From: Eledone cirrhosa
Taxonomy: Eukaryota > Mollusca > Cephalopoda > Octopoda > Eledonidae
Reading direction: 5' to 3'
DNA: 64,000 bases
Assembly: GCA_964016885.1 (NCBI GenBank)
Contig: OZ024758.1
Span: forward strand, 39,335,985 to 39,399,984
This document shows, piece by piece, positions 25,612 to 40,856 of this stretch. The translations under genes and the position numbers were made by a program. Each line of letters starts with the position of its first letter. Within the stretch, counting starts at the first letter, position 1. Below the pieces are notes generated by a model. The model saw only the letters and a list, made by a program, of their open reading frames with translations, searched no databases and was not told where the DNA came from.

Positions 25612-28600
25612 ACATTGGGGTTACTTCTGACAGCTAATACCATGAACTTAAATGAATTCTCACCAACAGTGGAGTGACTTCTGACAGCTAATACCATGAA
25701 CTTAAATGAATTCTCACCAACATTGGAGTGACTTCTGACAGCTAATACCATGAACTTAAATGAATTCTCACCAACAGTGGAGTTACTTCTGACAGCTAGT
25801 ACCATGAACCTAAATGAATTCTCACCAACAGTGGAGTTACTTCTGACAGCTAGTACCATGAACTTAAATGAATTCTCACCAACAGTGGAGTTACTTCTAA
25901 CAGCTAATACCATGAACTTAAATGAATTCTCACAAACAGTGGAGTTACTTCTGACAGCTAATACAATGAACTTAAATGAATTCTCACCAACATTGGAGTT
26001 ACTTCTGACAGCTAATACCATGACTTAAATGAATTCCCACCAACAGTGGAGTTACTTCTGACAGCTAATACCATGAACTTAAATGAATTCTCACCAACAT
26101 TGGAGTTACTTCTGACAGCTAATACCATGACTTAAATGAATTCTCACCAACAGTGGAGTTACTTCTGACAGCTAATACCATGAACTTAAATGAATTCTCA
26201 CCAACATTGGAGTTACTTCTGACAGCTAGTACCATGAACTTAAATGAATTCTCACCAACAGTGGAGTTACTTCTGACAGCTAATACCATGAACTTAAATG
26301 AATTCTCACCAACAGTGGAGTTACTTCTGACAGCTAATACCATGAACTTAAATGAATTCTCACCAACAGTGGAGTTCCTTCTGACAGCTAATACCATGAA
26401 CTTAAATGAATTCTCACCAACATTGGAGTTACTTCTGACAGCTAGTACCATGACTTAAATGAATTCTCACCAACATTGGAGTTACTTCTGACAGCTAGTA
26501 CCATGACTTAAATGAATTCTCACCAACAATGGAGTTACTTCTGACAGCTAATACGACGAATTAAATGAATTCTCACCAACAGTGGAGTTACTTCTGACAG
26601 CTAATACCATGAACTTAAATGAATTCTCACCAACAGTGGAGTTCCTTCTGACAGCTAATACCATGAATTTAAATGAATTCTCACCAACATTGGAGTTACT
26701 TCTGACAGCTAGTACCATGAACTTAAATGAATTCTCACCAACAGTGGAGTTACTTCTGACAACTAATACCATGACTTAAATGAATTCTCACCAACAGTGG
26801 AGTTACTTCTGACAAACTAATACCATGAACTTAAATGAATTCTCACCAACAGTGGAGTTACTTCTGACAGCTAATACCATGAACTTAAATGAATTCTCAC
26901 CAACATTGGAGTGACTTCTGACAGCTAATACCATGAACTTAAATGAATTCTCACCAACATTGGGGTTACTTCTGACAGCTAATACCATGAACTTAAATGA
27001 ATTCTCACCAACAGTGGAGTTACTTCTGACAGCTAATACCATGAACTTAAATGAATTCTCACCAACAGTGGAGTTACTTCTGACAGCTTGTACCATGAAC
27101 TTAAATGAATTCTCACCAACATTGGAGTTACTTCTGACAGCTAGTACCATGAACTTAAATGAATTCTCACCAACAGTGGAGTTACTTCTGACAGCTAATA
27201 CCATTAACTTAAATGAATTCTCACCAACAGTGGAGTTACTTCTGACAGCTAATACCATGAACTTAAATGAATTCTCACCAACATTGGAGTTACTTCTGAC
27301 AGCTAATACCATGACTTAAATGAATTCCCACCAACAGTGGAGTTACTTCTGACAGCTAATACCATGAACTTAAATGAATTCTCACCAACATTGGAGTTAC
27401 TTCTGACAGCTAATACCATGACTTAAATGAATTCTCACCAACAGTGGAGTTACTTCTGACAGCTAATACCATGAACTTAAATGAATTCTCACCAACATTG
27501 GAGTTACTTCTGACAGCTAGTACCATGAACTTAAATGAATTCTCACCAACAGTGGAGTTACTTCTGACAGCTAATACCATGAACTTAAATGAATTCTCAC
27601 CAACAGTGGAGTTACTTCTGACAGCTAATACCATGAACTTAAATGAATTCTCACCAACAGTGGAGTTCCTTCTGACAGCTAATACCATGAACTTAAATGA
27701 ATTCTCACCAACATTGGAGTTACTTCTGACAGCTAGTACCATGACTTAAATGAATTCTCACCAACATTGGAGTTACTTCTGACAGCTAGTACCATGACTT
27801 AAATGAATTCTCACCAACAATGGAGTTACTTCTGACAGCTAATACGACGAATTAAATGAATTCTCACCAACAGTGGAGTTACTTCTGACAGCTAATACCA
27901 TGAACTTAAATGAATTCTCACCAACAGTGGAGTTCCTTCTGACAGCTAATACCATGAATTTAAATGAATTCTCACCAACATTGGAGTTACTTCTGACAGC
28001 TAGTACCATGAACTTAAATGAATTCTCACCAACAGTGGAGTTACTTCTGACAACTAATACCATGAACTTAAATGAATTCTCACCAACAGTGGCGTTCCTT
28101 CTGACAGCTAATACCATGAACTTAAATGAATTCTCACCAACAGTGGAGTTACTTCTGACAGCTAGTACCATGACTTAAATGAATTCTCACCAACATTGGA
28201 GTTCCTTCTGACAGCTAATACCATGAACTTAAATGAATTCTCACCAACAGTGGAGTTCCTTCTGACAGCTAATACCATGAACTTAAATGAATTCTCACCA
28301 ACATTGGAGTTACTTCTGACAACTAATACCATGACTTAAATGAATTCTCACCAACAGTGGAGTTACTTCTGACAAACTAATACCATGAACTTAAATGAAT
28401 TCTCACCAACAGTGGAGTTACTTCTGACAGCTAATACCATGAACTTAAATGAATTCTCACCAACATTGGAGTGACTTCTGACAGCTAATACCATGAACTT
28501 AAATGAATTCTCACCAACATTGGGGTTACTTCTGACAGCTAATACCATGAACTTAAATGAATTCTCACCAACAGTGGAGTGACTTCTGACAGCTAATACC

Positions 28601-29954
28601 ATGAACTTAAATGAATTCTCACCAACATTGGAGTGACTTCTGACAGCTAATACCATGAACTTAAATGAATTCTCACCAACAGTGGAGTTACTTCTGACAG
28701 CTAGTACCATGAACTTAAATGAATTCTCACCAACAGTGGCGTTCCTTCTGACAGCTAATACCATGAACTTAAATGAATTCTCACCAACAGTGGAGTTACT
28801 TCTGACAGCTAGTACCATGACTTAAATGAATTCTCACCAACATTGGAGTTCCTTCTGACAGCTAATACCATGAACTTAAATGAATTCTCACCAACAGTGG
28901 AGTTCCTTCTGACAGCTAATACCATGAACTTAAATGAATTCTCACCAACATTGGAGTTACTTCTGACAACTAATACCATGACTTAAATGAATTCTCACCA
29001 ACAGTGGAGTTAATTCTGACAAACTAATACCATGAACTTAAATGAATTCTCACCAACAGTGGAGTTACTTCTGACAGCTAATACCATGAACTTAAATGAA
29101 TTCTCACCAACATTGGAGTGACTTCTGACAGCTAATACCATGAACTTAAATGAATTCTCACCAACATTGGGGTTACTTCTGACAGCTAATACCATGAACT
29201 TAAATGAATTCTCACCAACATTGGAGTTACTTCTGACAGCTAGTACCATGAACTTAAATGAATTCTCACCAACAGTGGAGTTACTTCTGACAGCTAGTAC
29301 CATGAACTTAAATGAATTCTCACCAACAGTGGAGTTCCTTCTGACAGCTAATACCATGAACTTAAATTAATTCTCAGCAACAGTGGAGTTCCTTCTGACA
29401 GCTAATACCATGAACTTAAATGAATTCTCAGCAACAGTGGAGTTCCTTCTGACAGCTAATACCATGAACTTAAATGAATTCTCACCAACATTGGAGTTAC
29501 TTCTGACAGCTAGTACCATGAACTTAAATGAATTCTCACCAACAGTGGAGTTACTTCTGACAACTAATACCATGAACTTAAATGAATTCTCACCAACAGT
29601 GGCGTTCCTTCTGACAGCTAATACCATGAACTTAAATGAATTCTCACCAACAGTGGAGTTACTTCTGACAGCTAGTACCATGACTTAAATGAATTCTCAC
29701 CAACATTGGAGTTCCTTCTGACAGCTAATACCATGAACTTAAATGAATTCTCACCAACAGTGGAGTTCCTTCTGACAGCTAATACCATGAACTTAAATGA
29801 ATTCTCACCAACATTGGAGTTACTTCTGACAACTAATACCATGACTTAAATGAATTCTCACCAACAGTGGAGTTACTTCTGACAAACTAATACCATGAAC
29901 TTAAATGAATTCTCACCAACAGTGGAGTTACTTCTGACAGCTAATACCATGAAC
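24787..29954. repeat. 5,168-bp higher-order repeat E, unit 1
   Basis: Sequence from 24,787 to 29,982 matches 29,955-35,150 at a constant offset of 5,168 bp. The match (5,196 bp) exceeds the offset, so the units abut exactly head to tail with one period of 5,168 bp, about 96 monomers. Shared markers include GAATTCCCACC near 26,034, CTTCTAACAG near 25,906, TCACAAACAG near 25,931, CCATTAACTT near 27,203, TACGACGAATT near 26,552 and 27,843, GTTAATTCTG near 29,011 and the stop-creating AAATTAATTC near 29,366. No difference between the units was noticed on reading. Inside each unit a ~1,510 bp sub-period is also visible (for example 28,363 versus 29,873). Confidence 0.85.
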
Positions 29955-32900
29955 TTAAATGAATTCTCACCAACATTGGAGTTACTTCTGACAGCTAGTA
30001 CCATGAACTTAAATGAATTCTCACCAACATTGGAGTTACTTCTGACAGCTAGTACCATGACTTAAATGAATTCTCACCAACAATGGAGTTACTTCTGACA
30101 GCTAATACCACGAATTAAATGAATTCTCACCAACAGTGGAGTTACTTCTGACAGCTAATACCATGAACTTAAATGAATTCTCACCAACAGTGGAGTTCCT
30201 TCTGACAGCTAATACCATGAACTTAAATGAATTCTCACCAACATTGGAGTTACTTCTGACAGCTAGTACCATGAACTTAAATGAATTCTCACCAACAGTG
30301 GAGTTACTTCTGACAACTAATACCATGAACTTAAATGAATTCTCACCAACAGTGGCGTTCCTTCTGACAGCTAATACCATGAACTTAAATGAATTCTCAC
30401 CAACAGTGGAGTTACTTCTGACAGCTAGTACCATGACTTAAATGAATTCTCACCAACATTGGAGTTCCTTCTGACAGCTAATACCATGAACTTAAATGAA
30501 TTCTCACCAACAGTGGAGTTCCTTCTGACAGCTAATACCATGAACTTAAATGAATTCTCACCAACATTGGAGTTACTTCTGACAACTAATACCATGACTT
30601 AAATGAATTCTCACCTACAGTGGAGTTACTTCTGACAAACTAATACCATGAACTTAAATGAATTCTCACCAACAGTGGAGTTACTTCTGACAGCTAATAC
30701 CATGAACTTAAATGAATTCTCACCAACATTGGAGTGACTTCTGACAGCTAATACCATGAACTTAAATGAATTCTCACCAACATTGGGGTTACTTCTGACA
30801 GCTAATACCATGAACTTAAATGAATTCTCACCAACAGTGGAGTGACTTCTGACAGCTAATACCATGAACTTAAATGAATTCTCACCAACATTGGAGTGAC
30901 TTCTGACAGCTAATACCATGAACTTAAATGAATTCTCACCAACAGTGGAGTTACTTCTGACAGCTAGTACCATGAACCTAAATGAATTCTCACCAACAGT
31001 GGAGTTACTTCTGACAGCTAGTACCATGAACTTAAATGAATTCTCACCAACAGTGGAGTTACTTCTAACAGCTAATACCATGAACTTAAATGAATTCTCA
31101 CAAACAGTGGAGTTACTTCTGACAGCTAATACAATGAACTTAAATGAATTCTCACCAACATTGGAGTTACTTCTGACAGCTAATACCATGACTTAAATGA
31201 ATTCCCACCAACAGTGGAGTTACTTCTGACAGCTAATACCATGAACTTAAATGAATTCTCACCAACATTGGAGTTACTTCTGACAGCTAATACCATGACT
31301 TAAATGAATTCTCACCAACAGTGGAGTTACTTCTGACAGCTAATACCATGAACTTAAATGAATTCTCACCAACATTGGAGTTACTTCTGACAGCTAGTAC
31401 CATGAACTTAAATGAATTCTCACCAACAGTGGAGTTACTTCTGACAGCTAATACCATGAACTTAAATGAATTCTCACCAACAGTGGAGTTACTTCTGACA
31501 GCTAATACCATGAACTTAAATGAATTCTCACCAACAGTGGAGTTCCTTCTGACAGCTAATACCATGAACTTAAATGAATTCTCACCAACATTGGAGTTAC
31601 TTCTGACAGCTAGTACCATGACTTAAATGAATTCTCACCAACATTGGAGTTACTTCTGACAGCTAGTACCATGACTTAAATGAATTCTCACCAACAATGG
31701 AGTTACTTCTGACAGCTAATACGACGAATTAAATGAATTCTCACCAACAGTGGAGTTACTTCTGACAGCTAATACCATGAACTTAAATGAATTCTCACCA
31801 ACAGTGGAGTTCCTTCTGACAGCTAATACCATGAATTTAAATGAATTCTCACCAACATTGGAGTTACTTCTGACAGCTAGTACCATGAACTTAAATGAAT
31901 TCTCACCAACAGTGGAGTTACTTCTGACAACTAATACCATGACTTAAATGAATTCTCACCAACAGTGGAGTTACTTCTGACAAACTAATACCATGAACTT
32001 AAATGAATTCTCACCAACAGTGGAGTTACTTCTGACAGCTAATACCATGAACTTAAATGAATTCTCACCAACATTGGAGTGACTTCTGACAGCTAATACC
32101 ATGAACTTAAATGAATTCTCACCAACATTGGGGTTACTTCTGACAGCTAATACCATGAACTTAAATGAATTCTCACCAACAGTGGAGTTACTTCTGACAG
32201 CTAATACCATGAACTTAAATGAATTCTCACCAACAGTGGAGTTACTTCTGACAGCTTGTACCATGAACTTAAATGAATTCTCACCAACATTGGAGTTACT
32301 TCTGACAGCTAGTACCATGAACTTAAATGAATTCTCACCAACAGTGGAGTTACTTCTGACAGCTAATACCATTAACTTAAATGAATTCTCACCAACAGTG
32401 GAGTTACTTCTGACAGCTAATACCATGAACTTAAATGAATTCTCACCAACATTGGAGTTACTTCTGACAGCTAATACCATGACTTAAATGAATTCCCACC
32501 AACAGTGGAGTTACTTCTGACAGCTAATACCATGAACTTAAATGAATTCTCACCAACATTGGAGTTACTTCTGACAGCTAATACCATGACTTAAATGAAT
32601 TCTCACCAACAGTGGAGTTACTTCTGACAGCTAATACCATGAACTTAAATGAATTCTCACCAACATTGGAGTTACTTCTGACAGCTAGTACCATGAACTT
32701 AAATGAATTCTCACCAACAGTGGAGTTACTTCTGACAGCTAATACCATGAACTTAAATGAATTCTCACCAACAGTGGAGTTACTTCTGACAGCTAATACC
32801 ATGAACTTAAATGAATTCTCACCAACAGTGGAGTTCCTTCTGACAGCTAATACCATGAACTTAAATGAATTCTCACCAACATTGGAGTTACTTCTGACAG

Positions 32901-35150
32901 CTAGTACCATGACTTAAATGAATTCTCACCAACATTGGAGTTACTTCTGACAGCTAGTACCATGACTTAAATGAATTCTCACCAACAATGGAGTTACTTC
33001 TGACAGCTAATACGACGAATTAAATGAATTCTCACCAACAGTGGAGTTACTTCTGACAGCTAATACCATGAACTTAAATGAATTCTCACCAACAGTGGAG
33101 TTCCTTCTGACAGCTAATACCATGAATTTAAATGAATTCTCACCAACATTGGAGTTACTTCTGACAGCTAGTACCATGAACTTAAATGAATTCTCACCAA
33201 CAGTGGAGTTACTTCTGACAACTAATACCATGAACTTAAATGAATTCTCACCAACAGTGGCGTTCCTTCTGACAGCTAATACCATGAACTTAAATGAATT
33301 CTCACCAACAGTGGAGTTACTTCTGACAGCTAGTACCATGACTTAAATGAATTCTCACCAACATTGGAGTTCCTTCTGACAGCTAATACCATGAACTTAA
33401 ATGAATTCTCACCAACAGTGGAGTTCCTTCTGACAGCTAATACCATGAACTTAAATGAATTCTCACCAACATTGGAGTTACTTCTGACAACTAATACCAT
33501 GACTTAAATGAATTCTCACCAACAGTGGAGTTACTTCTGACAAACTAATACCATGAACTTAAATGAATTCTCACCAACAGTGGAGTTACTTCTGACAGCT
33601 AATACCATGAACTTAAATGAATTCTCACCAACATTGGAGTGACTTCTGACAGCTAATACCATGAACTTAAATGAATTCTCACCAACATTGGGGTTACTTC
33701 TGACAGCTAATACCATGAACTTAAATGAATTCTCACCAACAGTGGAGTGACTTCTGACAGCTAATACCATGAACTTAAATGAATTCTCACCAACATTGGA
33801 GTGACTTCTGACAGCTAATACCATGAACTTAAATGAATTCTCACCAACAGTGGAGTTACTTCTGACAGCTAGTACCATGAACTTAAATGAATTCTCACCA
33901 ACAGTGGCGTTCCTTCTGACAGCTAATACCATGAACTTAAATGAATTCTCACCAACAGTGGAGTTACTTCTGACAGCTAGTACCATGACTTAAATGAATT
34001 CTCACCAACATTGGAGTTCCTTCTGACAGCTAATACCATGAACTTAAATGAATTCTCACCAACAGTGGAGTTCCTTCTGACAGCTAATACCATGAACTTA
34101 AATGAATTCTCACCAACATTGGAGTTACTTCTGACAACTAATACCATGACTTAAATGAATTCTCACCAACAGTGGAGTTAATTCTGACAAACTAATACCA
34201 TGAACTTAAATGAATTCTCACCAACAGTGGAGTTACTTCTGACAGCTAATACCATGAACTTAAATGAATTCTCACCAACATTGGAGTGACTTCTGACAGC
34301 TAATACCATGAACTTAAATGAATTCTCACCAACATTGGGGTTACTTCTGACAGCTAATACCATGAACTTAAATGAATTCTCACCAACATTGGAGTTACTT
34401 CTGACAGCTAGTACCATGAACTTAAATGAATTCTCACCAACAGTGGAGTTACTTCTGACAGCTAGTACCATGAACTTAAATGAATTCTCACCAACAGTGG
34501 AGTTCCTTCTGACAGCTAATACCATGAACTTAAATTAATTCTCAGCAACAGTGGAGTTCCTTCTGACAGCTAATACCATGAACTTAAATGAATTCTCAGC
34601 AACAGTGGAGTTCCTTCTGACAGCTAATACCATGAACTTAAATGAATTCTCACCAACATTGGAGTTACTTCTGACAGCTAGTACCATGAACTTAAATGAA
34701 TTCTCACCAACAGTGGAGTTACTTCTGACAACTAATACCATGAACTTAAATGAATTCTCACCAACAGTGGCGTTCCTTCTGACAGCTAATACCATGAACT
34801 TAAATGAATTCTCACCAACAGTGGAGTTACTTCTGACAGCTAGTACCATGACTTAAATGAATTCTCACCAACATTGGAGTTCCTTCTGACAGCTAATACC
34901 ATGAACTTAAATGAATTCTCACCAACAGTGGAGTTCCTTCTGACAGCTAATACCATGAACTTAAATGAATTCTCACCAACATTGGAGTTACTTCTGACAA
35001 CTAATACCATGACTTAAATGAATTCTCACCAACAGTGGAGTTACTTCTGACAAACTAATACCATGAACTTAAATGAATTCTCACCAACAGTGGAGTTACT
35101 TCTGACAGCTAATACCATGAACTTAAATGAATTCTCACCAACATTGGAGT
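29955..35150. repeat. 5,168-bp higher-order repeat E, unit 2
   Basis: Second unit, offset 5,168 bp, with the same ordered markers: GAATTCCCACC near 31,202, CCATTAACTT near 32,371, TACGACGAATT near 31,720 and 33,011, and AAATTAATTC near 34,534. The match ends at 35,151, where GAGTTAC in unit 1 is GAGTGAC here. Beyond that the sequence follows the 1,510 bp sub-period and then the 3,342 bp period. The right part therefore belongs to two nested duplications. Confidence 0.85.
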
Positions 35151-37533
35151 GACTTCTGACAGCTAATACCATGAACTTAAATGAATTCTCACCAACATTG
35201 GGGTTACTTCTGACAGCTAATACCATGAACTTAAATGAATTCTCACCAACAGTGGAGTGACTTCTGACAGCTAATACCATGAACTTAAATGAATTCTCAC
35301 CAACATTGGAGTGACTTCTGACAGCTAATACCATGAACTTAAATGAATTCTCACCAACAGTGGAGTTACTTCTGACAGCTAGTACCATGAACTTAAATGA
35401 ATTCTCACCAACAGTGGCGTTCCTTCTGACAGCTAATACCATGAACTTAAATGAATTCTCACCAACAGTGGAGTTACTTCTGACAGCTAGTACCATGACT
35501 TAAATGAATTCTCACCAACATTGGAGTTCCTTCTGACAGCTAATACCATGAACTTAAATGAATTCTCACCAACAGTGGAGTTCCTTCTGACAGCTAATAC
35601 CATGAACTTAAATGAATTCTCACCAACATTGGAGTTACTTCTGACAACTAATACCATGACTTAAATGAATTCTCACCAACAGTGGAGTTAATTCTGACAA
35701 ACTAATACCATGAACTTAAATGAATTCTCACCAACAGTGGAGTTACTTCTGACAGCTAATACCATGAACTTAAATGAATTCTCACCAACATTGGGGTTAC
35801 TTCTGACAGCTAATACCATGAACTTAAATGAATTCTCACCAACAGTGGAGTGACTTCTGACAGCTAATACCATGAACTTAAATGAATTCTCACCAACATT
35901 GGAGTGACTTCTGACAGCTAATACCATGAACTTAAATGAATTCTCACCAACAGTGGAGTTACTTCTGACAGCTAGTACCATGAACCTAAATGAATTCTCA
36001 CCAACAGTGGAGTTACTTCTGACAGCTAATACCATGAACTTAAATGAATTCTCAGCAACAGTGGAGTTCCTTCTGACAGCTAATACCATGAACTTAAATG
36101 AATTCTCACCAACATTGGAGTTACTTCTGACAGCTAGTACCATGAACTTAAATGAATTCTCACCAACAGTGGAGTTACTTCTGACAGCTAGTACCATGAA
36201 CTTAAATGAATTCTCACCAACAGTGGAGTTCCTTCTGACAGCTAATACCATGAACTTAAATTAATTCTCAGCAACAGTGGAGTTCCTTCTGACAGCTAAT
36301 ACCATGAACTTAAATGAATTCTCACCAACATTGGAGTGACTTCTGACAGCTAATACCATGAACTTAAATGAATTCTCACCAACAGTGGAGTTACTTCTGA
36401 CAGCTAGTACCATGAACCTAAATGAATTCTCACCAACAGTGGAGTTACTTCTGACAGCTAATACCATGAACTTAAATGAATTCTCAGCAACAGTGGAGTT
36501 CCTTCTGACAGCTAATACCATGAACTTAAATGAATTCTCACCAACATTGGAGTTACTTCTGACAGCTAGTACCATGAACTTAAATGAATTCTCACCAACA
36601 GTGGAGTTACTTCTGACAGCTAGTACCATGAACTTAAATGAATTCTCACCAACAGTGGAGTTCCTTCTGACAGCTAATACCATGAACTTAAATGAATTCT
36701 CAGCAACAGTGGAGTTCCTTCTGACAGCTAATACCATGAACTTAAATGAATTCTCACCAACATTGGAGTTACTTCTGACAGCTAGTACCATGAACTTAAA
36801 TGAATTCTCACCAACAGTGGAGTTACTTCTGACAGCTAATACCATGAACTTAAATGAATTCTCACCAACAGTGGCGTTCCTTCTGACAGCTAATACCATG
36901 AACTTAAATGAATTCTCACCAACAGTGGAGTTAGTTCTGACAGCTAGTACCATGACTTAAATGAATTCTCACCAACATTGGAGTTCCTTCTGACAGCTAA
37001 TACCATGAACTTAAATGAATTCTCACCAACAGTGGAGTTACTTCTGACAGCTAATACCATGGACTTAAATGAATTCTCACCAACAGTGGAGTGACTTCTG
37101 ACAGCTAATACCATGAACTTAAATGAATTCTCACCAACATTGGAGTTACTTCTGACAGCTAATACCATGACTTAAATGAATTCTCACCAACAGTGGAGTT
37201 ACTTCTGACAGCTAATACCATGAACTTAAATGAATTATCACCAACAGTGGAGTTACTTCTGACAGCTAATACCATGAACTTAAATGAATTCTCACCAACA
37301 TTGGAGTTACTTCTGACAGATAGTACCATGACTTAAATGAATTCTCACCAACATTGGAGTTACTTCTGACAGCTAATACCATGACTTAAATGAATTCTCA
37401 CCAACAGTGGAGTTACTTCTGACAGCTAATACCATGAACTTAAATGAATTCTCACCAACAGTGGAGTTACTTCTGACAGCTTGTACCATGAACTTAAATG
37501 AATTCTCACCAACAGTGGAGTTACTTCTGACAG
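34192..37533. repeat. 3,342-bp higher-order repeat F, unit 1
   Basis: 34,192-37,514 matches 37,534-40,856 (3,323 bp) with offset 3,342 bp, leaving only 19 bp between matches, so this is head to tail. Shared markers include AAATTAATTC near 34,534 and 36,257, GAGTTAGTTCTG near 36,930, CCATGGACTT near 37,058, AATTATCACC near 37,226, GACAGATAGTACC near 37,315 and GCTTGTACC near 37,480. The unit contains one module M2 copy (about 36,300-37,176). Its left part is shared with the end of the 5,168 bp repeat, which suggests that this duplication formed after, or used material from, that one. Confidence 0.85.
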
Positions 37534-40500
37534 CTAATACCATGAACTTAAATGAATTCTCACCAACAGTGGAGTTACTTCTGACAGCTAATACCATGAA
37601 CTTAAATGAATTCTCACCAACATTGGAGTGACTTCTGACAGCTAATACCATGAACTTAAATGAATTCTCACCAACATTGGGGTTACTTCTGACAGCTAAT
37701 ACCATGAACTTAAATGAATTCTCACCAACATTGGAGTTACTTCTGACAGCTAGTACCATGAACTTAAATGAATTCTCACCAACAGTGGAGTTACTTCTGA
37801 CAGCTAGTACCATGAACTTAAATGAATTCTCACCAACAGTGGAGTTCCTTCTGACAGCTAATACCATGAACTTAAATTAATTCTCAGCAACAGTGGAGTT
37901 CCTTCTGACAGCTAATACCATGAACTTAAATGAATTCTCAGCAACAGTGGAGTTCCTTCTGACAGCTAATACCATGAACTTAAATGAATTCTCACCAACA
38001 TTGGAGTTACTTCTGACAGCTAGTACCATGAACTTAAATGAATTCTCACCAACAGTGGAGTTACTTCTGACAACTAATACCATGAACTTAAATGAATTCT
38101 CACCAACAGTGGCGTTCCTTCTGACAGCTAATACCATGAACTTAAATGAATTCTCACCAACAGTGGAGTTACTTCTGACAGCTAGTACCATGACTTAAAT
38201 GAATTCTCACCAACATTGGAGTTCCTTCTGACAGCTAATACCATGAACTTAAATGAATTCTCACCAACAGTGGAGTTCCTTCTGACAGCTAATACCATGA
38301 ACTTAAATGAATTCTCACCAACATTGGAGTTACTTCTGACAACTAATACCATGACTTAAATGAATTCTCACCAACAGTGGAGTTACTTCTGACAAACTAA
38401 TACCATGAACTTAAATGAATTCTCACCAACAGTGGAGTTACTTCTGACAGCTAATACCATGAACTTAAATGAATTCTCACCAACATTGGAGTGACTTCTG
38501 ACAGCTAATACCATGAACTTAAATGAATTCTCACCAACATTGGGGTTACTTCTGACAGCTAATACCATGAACTTAAATGAATTCTCACCAACAGTGGAGT
38601 GACTTCTGACAGCTAATACCATGAACTTAAATGAATTCTCACCAACATTGGAGTGACTTCTGACAGCTAATACCATGAACTTAAATGAATTCTCACCAAC
38701 AGTGGAGTTACTTCTGACAGCTAGTACCATGAACTTAAATGAATTCTCACCAACAGTGGCGTTCCTTCTGACAGCTAATACCATGAACTTAAATGAATTC
38801 TCACCAACAGTGGAGTTACTTCTGACAGCTAGTACCATGACTTAAATGAATTCTCACCAACATTGGAGTTCCTTCTGACAGCTAATACCATGAACTTAAA
38901 TGAATTCTCACCAACAGTGGAGTTCCTTCTGACAGCTAATACCATGAACTTAAATGAATTCTCACCAACATTGGAGTTACTTCTGACAACTAATACCATG
39001 ACTTAAATGAATTCTCACCAACAGTGGAGTTAATTCTGACAAACTAATACCATGAACTTAAATGAATTCTCACCAACAGTGGAGTTACTTCTGACAGCTA
39101 ATACCATGAACTTAAATGAATTCTCACCAACATTGGGGTTACTTCTGACAGCTAATACCATGAACTTAAATGAATTCTCACCAACAGTGGAGTGACTTCT
39201 GACAGCTAATACCATGAACTTAAATGAATTCTCACCAACATTGGAGTGACTTCTGACAGCTAATACCATGAACTTAAATGAATTCTCACCAACAGTGGAG
39301 TTACTTCTGACAGCTAGTACCATGAACCTAAATGAATTCTCACCAACAGTGGAGTTACTTCTGACAGCTAATACCATGAACTTAAATGAATTCTCAGCAA
39401 CAGTGGAGTTCCTTCTGACAGCTAATACCATGAACTTAAATGAATTCTCACCAACATTGGAGTTACTTCTGACAGCTAGTACCATGAACTTAAATGAATT
39501 CTCACCAACAGTGGAGTTACTTCTGACAGCTAGTACCATGAACTTAAATGAATTCTCACCAACAGTGGAGTTCCTTCTGACAGCTAATACCATGAACTTA
39601 AATTAATTCTCAGCAACAGTGGAGTTCCTTCTGACAGCTAATACCATGAACTTAAATGAATTCTCACCAACATTGGAGTGACTTCTGACAGCTAATACCA
39701 TGAACTTAAATGAATTCTCACCAACAGTGGAGTTACTTCTGACAGCTAGTACCATGAACCTAAATGAATTCTCACCAACAGTGGAGTTACTTCTGACAGC
39801 TAATACCATGAACTTAAATGAATTCTCAGCAACAGTGGAGTTCCTTCTGACAGCTAATACCATGAACTTAAATGAATTCTCACCAACATTGGAGTTACTT
39901 CTGACAGCTAGTACCATGAACTTAAATGAATTCTCACCAACAGTGGAGTTACTTCTGACAGCTAGTACCATGAACTTAAATGAATTCTCACCAACAGTGG
40001 AGTTCCTTCTGACAGCTAATACCATGAACTTAAATGAATTCTCAGCAACAGTGGAGTTCCTTCTGACAGCTAATACCATGAACTTAAATGAATTCTCACC
40101 AACATTGGAGTTACTTCTGACAGCTAGTACCATGAACTTAAATGAATTCTCACCAACAGTGGAGTTACTTCTGACAGCTAATACCATGAACTTAAATGAA
40201 TTCTCACCAACAGTGGCGTTCCTTCTGACAGCTAATACCATGAACTTAAATGAATTCTCACCAACAGTGGAGTTAGTTCTGACAGCTAGTACCATGACTT
40301 AAATGAATTCTCACCAACATTGGAGTTCCTTCTGACAGCTAATACCATGAACTTAAATGAATTCTCACCAACAGTGGAGTTACTTCTGACAGCTAATACC
40401 ATGGACTTAAATGAATTCTCACCAACAGTGGAGTGACTTCTGACAGCTAATACCATGAACTTAAATGAATTCTCACCAACATTGGAGTTACTTCTGACAG

Positions 40501-40856
40501 CTAATACCATGACTTAAATGAATTCTCACCAACAGTGGAGTTACTTCTGACAGCTAATACCATGAACTTAAATGAATTATCACCAACAGTGGAGTTACTT
40601 CTGACAGCTAATACCATGAACTTAAATGAATTCTCACCAACATTGGAGTTACTTCTGACAGATAGTACCATGACTTAAATGAATTCTCACCAACATTGGA
40701 GTTACTTCTGACAGCTAATACCATGACTTAAATGAATTCTCACCAACAGTGGAGTTACTTCTGACAGCTAATACCATGAACTTAAATGAATTCTCACCAA
40801 CAGTGGAGTTACTTCTGACAGCTTGTACCATGAACTTAAATGAATTCTCACCAACA
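37534..40856. repeat. 3,342-bp higher-order repeat F, unit 2
   Basis: Second unit of the 3,342 bp duplication, with CCATGGACTT near 40,400, AATTATCACC near 40,567, GACAGATAGTACC near 40,656 and GCTTGTACC near 40,821. The match ends at 40,857 (T here, G at 37,515). No internal difference was noticed on reading. Confidence 0.85.
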
